Positions 54,201-64,000 of a DNA stretch of 64,000 bases are shown in pieces. Each line of letters opens with the position of its first letter. Position 1 is the first letter of the stretch. This DNA is from Colletes latitarsis (Eukaryota; Arthropoda; Insecta; Hymenoptera; Colletidae). The translations under genes and the position numbers were made by a program. The stretch lies in contig NC_135137.1 in the NCBI RefSeq assembly GCF_051014445.1, positions 17,113,501-17,177,500 of the forward strand, read 5' to 3'. Under the pieces are notes generated by a model. That model ran no database searches. It was not told the origin of the DNA and saw only the letters and a list, made by a program, of their open reading frames with translations.

Positions 54201-56356
54201 CTTAATAATGAAATTAAATCGTTCAATTTCATCTGATCATTGAAATTGAGTGAATATTTAATTATTAGGTGTATAGTAAAATTATCGTGAAATTACTAGT
54301 ATGTACAAAAAAAATTTACTTAATAATGAAATTAAATCGTTCAATTTCATCTGATCATTGAAATTGAGTGAATATTTAATTATTAGGTGTATAGTAAAAT
54401 TATCGTGAAATTACTAGTATGTACAAAAAAAATTTACTTAATAATGAAATTAAATCGTTCAATTTCATCTGATCATTGAAATTGAGTGAATATTTAATTA
54501 TTAGGTGTATAGTAAAATTATCGTGAAATTACTAGTATGTACAAAAAAAATTTACTTAATAATGAAATTAAATCGTTCAATTTCATCTGATCTTTGAAAT
54601 TGAGTGAATATTTAATTATTAGGTGTATAGTAAAATTATCGTGAAATTACTAGTATGTACAAAAAAAATTTTCTTAATAATGAAATTAAATCGTTCAATT
54701 TCATCTGATCATTGAAATTGAGTGAATATTTAATTATTAGGTGTATAGTAAAATTATCGTGAAATTACTAGTATGTACAAAAAAAATTTACTTAATAATG
54801 AAATTAAATCGTTCAATTTCATCTGATCATTGAAATTGAGTGAATATTTAATTATTAGGTGTATAGTAAAATTATCGTGAAATTACTAGTATGTACAAAA
54901 AAAATTTACTTAATAATGAAATTAAATCGTTCAATTTCATCTGATCATTGAAATTGAGTGAATATTTAATTATTAGATGTATAGTAAAATTATCGTGAAA
55001 TTACTAGTATGTACAAAAAAAATTTACTTAATAATGAAATTAAATCGTTCAATTTCATCTGATCATTGAAATTGAGTGAATATTTAATTATTAGGTGTAT
55101 AGTAAAATTATCGTGAAATTACTAGTATGTACAAAAAAAATTTACTTAATAATGAAATTAAATCGTTCAATTTCATCTGATCATTGAAATTGAGTGAATA
55201 TTTAATTATTAGGTGTATAGTAAAATTATCGTGAAATTACTAGTATGTACAAAAAAAATTTACTTAATAATGAAATTAAATCGTTCAATTTCATCTGATC
55301 ATTGAAATTGAGTGAATATTTAATTATTAGGTGTATAGTAAAATTATCGTGAAATTACTAGTATGTACAAAAAAAATTTACTTAATAATGAAATTAAATC
55401 GTTCAATTTCATCTGATCATTGAAATTGAGTGAATATTTAATTATTAGGTGTATAGTAAAATTATCGTGAAATTACTAGTATGTACAAAAAAAATTTACT
55501 TAATAATGAAATTAAATCGTTCAATTTCATCTGATCTTTGAAATTGAGTGAATATTTAATTATTAGGTGTATAGTAAAATTATCGTGAAATTACTAGTAT
55601 GTACAAAAAAAATTTTCTTAATAATGAAATTAAATCGTTCAATTTCATCTGATCATTGAAATTGAGTGAATATTTAATTATTAGGTGTATAGTAAAATTA
55701 TCGTGAAATTACTAGTATGTACAAAAAAAATTTACTTAATAATGAAATTAAATCGTTCAATTTCATCTGATCATTGAAATTGAGTGAATATTTAATTATT
55801 AGGTGTATAGTAAAATTATCGTGAAATTACTAGTATGTACAAAAAAAATTTACTTAATAATGAAATTAAATCGTTCAATTTCATCTGATCATTGAAATTG
55901 AGTGAATATTTAATTATTAGATGTATAGTAAAATTATCGTGAAATTACTAGTATGTACAAAAAAAATTTACTTAATAATGAAATTAAATCGTTCAATTTC
56001 ATCTGATCATTGAAATTGAGTGAATATTTAATTATTAGGTGTATAGTAAAATTATCGTGAAATTATTAGTATGTACAAAAAAAATTTACTTAATAATGAA
56101 ATTAAATCGTTCAATTTCATCTGATCATTGAAATTGAGTGAATATTTAATTATTAGGTGTATAGTAAAATTATCGTGAAATTACTAGTATGTACAAAAAA
56201 AATTTACTTAATAATGAAATTAAATCGTTCAATTTCATCTGATCATTAAAATTGAGTGAATATTTAATTATTAGGTGTATAGTAAAATTATCGTGAAATT
56301 ACTAGTATGTATAAAAAAATTTACTTAATAATGAAATTAAAATCATTCAATTTCAT
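51285..56356 (+). repeat. Block of about 40 monomers duplicated in the transition zone, copy 1
   Basis: Private variants AGGTATAGTATAATT (52381), TATGTATGAAAA (near 52180), TTTTATCTG (near 53165) and AATGATATT (53263) are shared with copy 2 at offset 4718. An internal 8-monomer tandem duplication (CTGATCTTTG at 54587 and 55533) makes this copy longer on the right. Three extra AAAAGAAA/ACTGGT monomers near 51.8-52.1 kb make it longer on the left. Confidence 0.8.
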
Positions 56357-59300
56357 CTGATCATTGAAATTGAGTGAATATTTAATTATCAGAGGTATAG
56401 TAAAATTATCGTGAAATTACTAGTATGTATAAAAAAATTTATTTAATAATGAAATTAAAATCATTCAATTTCATCTGATCATTGAAATTGAGTGAATATT
56501 TAATTATCAGAGGTATAGTAAAATTATCGTGAAATTACTAGTATGTACAAAAAAAATTTACTTAATAATGAAATTAAATCGTTCAATTTCATCTGATCAT
56601 TGAAATTGAGTGAATATTTAATTATTAGGTGTATAGTAAAATTATCGTGAAATTACTAGTATGTACAAAAAAATTTACTTAATAATGAAATTAAATCATT
56701 CAATTTCATCTGATCATTGAAATTGAGTGAATATTTAATTATTAGGTGTATAGTAAAATTATCGTGAAATTACTAGTATGTACAAAAGAAATTTACTTAA
56801 TAATGAAATTAAATCATTCAATTTCATCTGATCTTTGAAATTGAGTGAATATTTAATTATCAGAGGTATAGTAAAATTATCGTGAAATTACTAGTATGTA
56901 TGAAAAAATTTACTTAATAATGAAATTAAATCATTCAATTTCATCTGATCATTGAAATTGAGTGAATATTTAATTATCAGAGGTATAGTAAAATTATCGT
57001 GAAATTACTAGTATGTATAAAAAAATTTACTTAATAATGAAATTAAAATCATTCAATTTCATCTGATCATTGAAATTGAGTGAATATTTAATTATCAGAG
57101 GTATAGTATAATTATCGTGAAATTACTAGTATGTACAAAAAAAATTTACTTAATAATGAAATTAAATCGTTCAATTTCATCTGATCATTGAAATTGAGTG
57201 AATATTTAATTATTAGGTGTATAGTAAAATTATCGTGAAATTACTAGTATGTACAAAAAAAATTTACTTAATAATGAAATTAAATCGTTCAATTTCATCT
57301 GATCATTGAAATTGAGTGAATATTTAATTATTAGGTGTATAGTAAAATTATCGTGAAATAACTAGTATGTACAAAAAAAATTTACTTAATAATGAAATTA
57401 AATCGTTCAATTTCATCTGATCTTTGAAATTGAGTGAATATTTAATTATTAGGTGTATAGTAAAATTATCGTGAAATTACTAGTATGTACAAAAAAAATT
57501 TTCTTAATAATGAAATTAAATCGTTCAATTTCATCTGATCATTGAAATTGAGTGAATATTTAATTATTAGGTGTATAGTAAAATTATCGTGAAATTACTG
57601 GTATGTACAAAAAAAATTTACTTAATAATGAAATTAAATCGTTCAATTTCATCTGATCATTGAAATTGAGTGAATATTTAATTATCAGAGGTATAGTAAA
57701 ATTATCGTGAAATTACTAGTATGTACAAAAAAAATTTACTTAATAATGAAATTAAATCGTTCAATTTCATCTGATCATTGAAATTGACTGAATATTTAAT
57801 TATTAGATGTATAGTAAAATTATCGTGAAATTACTAGTATGTACAAAAAAAATTTACTTAATAATGAAATTAAATCGTTCAATTTTATCTGATCATTGAA
57901 ATTGAGTGAATATTTAATTATTAGGTGTATAGTAAAATTATCGTGAAATTACTAGTATGTACAAAAAAAATTTACTTAATAATGATATTAAATCGTTCAA
58001 TTTCATCTGATCATTGAAATTGAGTGAATATTTAATTATTAGGTGTATAGTAAAATTATCGTGAAATTACTAGTATGTACAAAAAAAATTTACTTAATAA
58101 TGAAATTAAATCGTTCAATTTCATCTGATCATTGAAATTGAGTGAATATTTAATTATTAGGTGTATAGTAAAATTATCGTGAAATTACTAGTATGTACAA
58201 AAAAAATTTACTTAATAATGAAATTAAATCGTTCAATTTCATCTGATCATTGAAATTGAGTGAATATTTAATTATTAGGTGTATAGTAAAATTATCGTGA
58301 AACTACTAGTATGTACAAAAAAAATTTACTTAATAATGAAATTAAATCGTTCAATTTCATCTGATCATTGAAATTGAGTGAATATTTAATTATTAGGTGT
58401 ATAGTAAAATTATCGTGAAATTACTAGTATGTACAAAAAAAATTTACTTAATAATGAAATTAAATCGTTCAATTTCATCTGATCATTGAAATTGAGTGAA
58501 TATTTAATTATTAGGTGTATAGTAAAATTATCGTGAAATTACTAGTATGTACAAAAAAAATTTACTTAATAATGAAATTAAATCGTTCAATTTCATCTGA
58601 TCATTGAAATTGAGTGAATATTTAATTATTAGATGTATAGTAAAATTATCGTGAAATTACTAGTATGTACAAAAAAAATTTACTTAATAATGAAATTAAA
58701 TCGTTCAATTTCATCTGATCATTGAAATTGAGTGAATATTTAATTATTAGGTGTATAGTAAAATTATCGTGAAATTACTAGTATGTACAAAAAAAATTTA
58801 CTTAATAATGAAATTAAATCGTTCAATTTCATCTGATCATTGAAATTGAGTGAATATTTAATTATTAGATGTATAGTAAAATTATCGTGAAATTACTAGT
58901 ATGTACAAAAAAAATTTACTTAATAATGAAATTAAATCGTTCAATTTCATCTGATCATTGAAATTGAGTGAATATTTAATTATTAGGTGTATAGTAAAAT
59001 TATCGTGAAATTACTAGTATGTACAAAAAAAATTTACTTAATAATGAAATTAAATCGTTCAATTTCATCTGATCATTGAAATTGAGTGAATATTTAATTA
59101 TTAGGTGTATAGTAAAATTATCGTGAAATTACTAGTATGTACAAAAAAAATTTACTTAATAATGAAATTAAATCGTTCAATTTCATCTGATCATTGAAAT
59201 TGAGTGAATATTTAATTATTAGGTGTATAGTAAAATTATCGTGAAATTACTAGTATGTACAAAAAAAATTTACTTAATAATGAAATTAAATCGTTCAATT

Positions 59301-60130
59301 TCATCTGATCTTTGAAATTGAGTGAATATTTAATTATTAGGTGTATAGTAAAATTATCGTGAAATTACTAGTATGTACAAAAAAAATTTTCTTAATAATG
59401 AAATTAAATCGTTCAATTTCATCTGATCATTGAAATTGAGTGAATATTTAATTATTAGGTGTATAGTAAAATTATCGTGAAATTACTAGTATGTACAAAA
59501 AAAATTTACTTAATAATGAAATTAAATCGTTCAATTTCATCTGATCATTGAAATTGAGTGAATATTTAATTATTAGGTGTATAGTAAAATTATCGTGAAA
59601 TTACTAGTATGTACAAAAAAAATTTACTTAATAATGAAATTAAATCGTTCAATTTCATCTGATCATTGAAATTGAGTGAATATTTAATTATTAGATGTAT
59701 AGTAAAATTATCGTGAAATTACTAGTATGTACAAAAAAAATTTACTTAATAATGAAATTAAATCGTTCAATTTCATCTGATCATTGAAATTGAGTGAATA
59801 TTTAATTATTAGGTGTATAGTAAAATTATCGTGAAATTACTAGTATGTACAAAAAAAATTTACTTAATAATGAAATTAAATCGTTCAATTTCATCTGATC
59901 ATTGAAATTGAGTGAATATTTAATTATTAGGTGTATAGTAAAATTATCGTGAAATTACTAGTATGTACAAAAAAAATTTACTTAATAATGAAATTAAATC
60001 GTTCAATTTCATCTGATCATTAAAATTGAGTGAATATTTTATTATTAGGTGTATAGTAAAATTATCGTGAAATTACTAGTATGTATAAAAAAATTTACTT
60101 AATAATGAAATTAAAATCATTCAATTTCAT
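56357..60130 (+). repeat. Block of about 40 monomers duplicated in the transition zone, copy 2
   Basis: AGGTATAGTATAATT recurs at 57099, AATGATATT at 57981 and CTGATCTTTG at 59305, all at offset 4718. The CTGATCATTAAAATT variant near 56240 (end of copy 1) and 60013 (end of copy 2) marks corresponding right ends. This copy lacks the 8-monomer internal duplication and the three extra monomers of copy 1. Confidence 0.8.
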
Positions 60131-63100
60131 CTGATCATTGAAATTGAGTGAATATTTAATTATCAGAGGTATAATAAAATTATCGTGAAATTACTAGTAT
60201 GTATAAAAAAATTTACTTAATAATGAAATTAAAATCATTCAATTTCATCTGATCATTGAAATTGAGTGAATATTTAATTATCAGAGGTATAGTGAAATTA
60301 TCGTGAAATTAGTAGTATGTATAAAAAAATTTACTTAATAATGAAATTAAAATCATTCAATTTCATCTGATCATTGAAATTGAGTGAATATTTAATTATC
60401 AGAGGTATAGTAAAATTATCGTGAAATTACTAGTATGTATAAAAAAAATTTACTTAATAATGAAATTAAAATCATTCAATTTCATCTGATCATTGAAATT
60501 GAGTGAATATTTAATTATCAGAGGTATAGTAAAATTATCGTGAAATTACTAGTATGTACAAAAAAAATTTACTTAATAATGAAATTAAATCATTCAATTT
60601 CATCTGATCATTGAAATTGAGTGAATATTTAATTATCAGAGGTATAGTAAAATTATAGTGAAATTACTAGTATGTATAAAAAAAATTTACTTAATAATGA
60701 AATTAAAATCATTCAATTTTATCTGATCATTGAAATTGAGTGAATATTTAATTATCAGAGGTATAGTAAAATTATCGTGAAATTATTAGTATGTATAAAA
60801 AAATTTATTTAATAATGGAATTAAAATCATTCAATTTCATCTGATCATTGAAATTGAGTGAATATTTAATTATCAGAGGTATAGTAAAATTATCGTGAAA
60901 TTACTAGTATGTACAAAAAAAATTTACTTAATAATGAAATTAAATCATTCAATTTCATCTGATCATTGAAATTGAGTGAATATTTAATTATCAGAGGTAT
61001 AGTAAAATTATCGTGAAATTACTAGTATGTATAAAAAAATTTACTTAATAATGAAATTAAAATCATTCAATTTCATCTGATCATTGAAATTGAGTGAATA
61101 TTTAATTATCAGAGGTATAATAAAATTATCGTGAAATTACTAGTATGTATAAAAAAATTTACTTAATAATGAAATTAAAATCATTCAATTTCATCTGATC
61201 ATTGAAATTGAGTGAATATTTAATTATCAGAGGTATAGTAAAATTATCGTGAAATTACTAGTATGTATAAAAAAATTTACTTAATAATGAAATTAAATCA
61301 TTCAATTTCATCTGATCATTGAAATTGCGTGAATATTTAATTATTAGGTGTATAGTAAAATTATCGTGAAATTACTAGTATGTACAAAAAAAATTTACTT
61401 AATAATGAAATTAAAATCATTCAATTTCATCTGATCATTGAAATTGAGTGAATATTTAATTATCAGAGGTATAGTAAAATTATAGTGAAATTACTAGTAT
61501 GTACAAAAAAAATTTACTTAATAATGAAATTAAATCATTCAATTTCATCTGATCATTGAAATTGAGTGAATATTTAATTATCAGAGGTATAGTAAAATTA
61601 TCGTGAAATTATTAGTATGTATAAAAAAATTTATTTAATAATGAAATTAAAATCATTCAATTTCATCTGATCATTGAAATTGAGTGAATATTTAATTATC
61701 AGAGGTATAGTAAAATTATCGTGAAATTACTAGTATGTATAAAAAAATTTATTTAATAATGAAATTAAAATCATTCAATTTCATCTGATCATTGAAATTG
61801 AGTGAATATTTAATTATCAGAGGTATAGTAAAATTATCGTGAAATTACTAGTATGTACAAAAAAAATTTACTTAATAATGAAATTAAATCATTCAATTTC
61901 ATCTGATCATTGAAATTGAGTGAATATTTAATTATTAGGTGTATAGTAAAATTATCGTGAAATTACTAGTATGTACAAAAAAAATTTACTTAATAATGAA
62001 ATTAAATCATTCAATTTCATCTGATCATTGAAATTGAGTGAATATTTAATTATCAGAGGTATAGTAAAATTATAGTGAAATTACTAGTATGTACAAAAAA
62101 AATTTACTTAATAATGAAATTAAATCATTCAATTTCATCTGATCATTGAAATTGAGTGAATATTTAATTATCAGAGGTATAGTAAAATTATCGTGAAATT
62201 ACTAGTATGTACAAAAAAAATTTACTTAATAATGAAATTAAAATCATTCAATTTCATCTGATCATTGAAATTGAGTGAATATTTAATTATCAGAGGTATA
62301 ATAAAATTATCGTGAAATTACTAGTATGTATAAAAAAATTTACTTAATAATGAAATTAAAATCATTCAATTTCATCTGATCATTGAAATTGAGTGAATAT
62401 TTAATTATCAGAGGTATAGTAAAATTATCGTGAAATTACTAGTATGTATAAAAAAATTTACTTAATAATGAAATTAAAATCATTCAATTTCATCTGATCA
62501 TTGAAATTGAGTGAATATTTAATTATCAGAGGTATAGTAAAATTATCGTGAAATTACTAGTATGTATAAAAAAATTTACTTAATAATGAAATTAAAATCA
62601 TTCAATTTCATCTGATCATTGAAATTGAGTGAATATTTAATTATCAGAGGTATAGTAAAATTATCGTGAAATTACTAGTATGTACAAAAAAAATTTACTT
62701 AATAATGAAATTAAATCATTCAATTTCATCTGATCATTGAAATTGAGTGAATATTTAATTATCAGAGGTATAGTAAAATTATAGTGAAATTACTAGTATG
62801 TATAAAAAAATTTACTTAATAATGAAATTAAAATCATTCAATTTCATCTGATCATTGAAATTGAGTGAATATTTAATTATCAGAGGTATAGTAAAATTAT
62901 CGTGAAATTACTAGTATGTATAAAAAAATTTACTTAATAATGAAATTAAAATCATTCAATTTCATCTGATCATTGAAATTGAGTGAATATTTAATTATCA
63001 GAGGTATAATAAAATTATCGTGAAATTACTAGTATGTATAAAAAAATTTACTTAATAATGAAATTAAAATCATTCAATTTCATCTGATCATTGAAATTGA

Positions 63101-64000
63101 GTGAATATTTAATTATCAGAGGTATAGTAAAATTATCGTGAAATTACTAGTATGTATAAAAAAATTTACTTAATAATGAAATTAAAATCATTCAATTTCA
63201 TCTGATCATTGAAATTGAGTGAATATTTAATTATCAGAGGTATAGTAAAATTATCGTGAAATTACTAGTATGTATAAAAAAAATTTACTTAATAATGAAA
63301 TTAAAATCATTCAATTTCATCTGATCATTGAAATTGAGTGAATATTTAATTATCAGAGGTATAGTAAAATTATCGTGAAATTACTAGTATGTACAAAAAA
63401 AATTTACTTAATAATGAAATTAAATCATTCAATTTCATCTGATCATTGAAATTGAGTGAATATTTAATTATCAGAGGTATAGTAAAATTATAGTGAAATT
63501 ACTAGTATGTATAAAAAAAATTTACTTAATAATGAAATTAAAATCATTCAATTTTATCTGATCATTGAAATTGAGTGAATATTTAATTATCAGAGGTATA
63601 GTAAAATTATCGTGAAATTATTAGTATGTATAAAAAAATTTACTTAATAATGAAATTAAAATCATTCAATTTCATCTGATCATTGAAATTGAGTGAATAT
63701 TTAATTATCAGAGGTATAGTAAAATTATCGTGAAATTACTAGTATGTATAAAAAAATTTACTTAATAATGAAATTAAAATCATTCAATTTCATCCGATCA
63801 TTGAAATTGAGTGAATATTTAATTATCAGAGGTATAGTAAAATTATCGTGAAATTATTAGTATGTATAAAAAAATTTACTTAATAATGAAATTAAAATCA
63901 TTCAATTTCATCTGATCATTGAAATTGAGTGAATATTTAATTATCAGAGGTATAGTAAAATTATAGTGAAATTACTAGTATGTATAAAAAAATTTACTTA
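60131..64000 (+). repeat. CAGAGG satellite subfamily domain
   Basis: Nearly every monomer here has TCAGAGG at the variable site, GTATAAA instead of GTACAAA before the A-tract, an A-tract usually one base shorter, and TTAAAATCATTC with one extra A. The last two changes cancel, so the monomer stays 118 bp. Sub-variants mark a looser higher-order pattern: AGAGGTATAA at 60165, 61111, 62292 and 63000 (about 8, 10 and 6 monomers apart), and TATAGTG for TATCGTG near 60655, 61481, 62070, 62780, 63489 and 63963. The domain runs off the window end. Confidence 0.88.

Larger units (their letters stand above)
50696..60130 (+). repeat. Transition zone: mixed monomer families including first CAGAGG-type copies
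   Basis: At 50729 the variable site changes from TTAGGTG to TCAGAGG for the first time in the window. In this zone CAGAGG monomers come in short runs (50.7-51.5, 52.1-52.4, 52.96, 56.4-56.5, 56.85-57.1 and 57.7 kb) between stretches of the older type. A linked pair of variants, CTGATCTTTG in one monomer with ATTTTCTTAAT at its end, recurs near 50460, 52700, 54587, 55533, 57418 and 59305. It shows further 8- and 16-monomer periodicity. Confidence 0.85.
33665..64000 (+). repeat. 118-bp AT-rich satellite array, right arm (about 257 monomers)
   Basis: This continues the left arm in the same orientation and the same monomer phase after the LTR insertion. The first bases, ACTAGTATGTAC, are monomer positions 63 onward, exactly where the left arm stops. 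It runs to the window end without another interruption, so the true array is longer than the window at both sides. Its first 17 kb share the monomer variants and their order with the left arm. From 50.7 kb a second subfamily appears, and from 60.1 kb it takes over. Nothing else is embedded in this stretch: I see no second transposon, inversion or gene. Confidence 0.98.

Noticed and set aside
1..64000. CENP-B box in the monomer
   Set aside because: Only a CGTT fragment resembles the box; the required CGGG end is absent.
1..64000. TTAGG insect telomere repeat
   Set aside because: TTAGG occurs once per monomer as part of ATTATTAGGTG and never in tandem.

Overview
The window is almost entirely one tandem satellite. 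A 118-bp monomer, about 80% A+T (24 G/C in the consensus I counted), runs head to tail in one orientation from base 1 to base 64000, about 528 copies, with a single interruption. No protein-coding gene, tRNA, rRNA or CRISPR array is supportable. This is constitutive-heterochromatin sequence of a eukaryote, possibly centromeric or pericentromeric. The inserted element uses an arthropod-style TATA plus TCA-type initiator, and its much more balanced, CpG-containing composition contrasts with the AT-rich satellite. That makes an insect plausible (hymenopteran is a guess); the sequence does not prove it.

Layout. 1-3777: satellite with little higher-order structure. 3778-16283: two adjacent copies of a block of about 52 monomers (6.1 kb; the second carries two extra monomers), followed by a partial third copy to about 17.1 kb. 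17.1-50.7 kb: a mosaic of higher-order repeats (HORs) built from about a dozen diagnosable monomer variants. The clearest period is 13 monomers (1533 bp), and there are local 15-mer and 29-mer duplications. 32036-33664: a 1629-bp solo LTR of an LTR retrotransposon, TG...CA ended, with a 5-bp ACTAG target duplication. 50.7-60.1 kb: a mixed zone where a second monomer subfamily (CAGAGG type) appears, itself carried in a 40-monomer duplication. 60.1-64 kb: almost pure CAGAGG subfamily.

How the parts relate. The LTR landed in a palindromic ACTAGT site that nearly every monomer offers. Removing it and one target copy restores an intact monomer and the expected HOR order, so the array was already organised when the element arrived. 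The array has expanded at several scales by unequal exchange, and private point variants shared at fixed offsets (1769, 3419, 4718, 6135 bp) date and delimit those events. Every monomer carries a conserved dyad able to form a stem-loop. I found no hidden coding system; what is of interest is the array architecture, the monomer dyad, the compensated-length subfamily and the regulatory content of the solo LTR.
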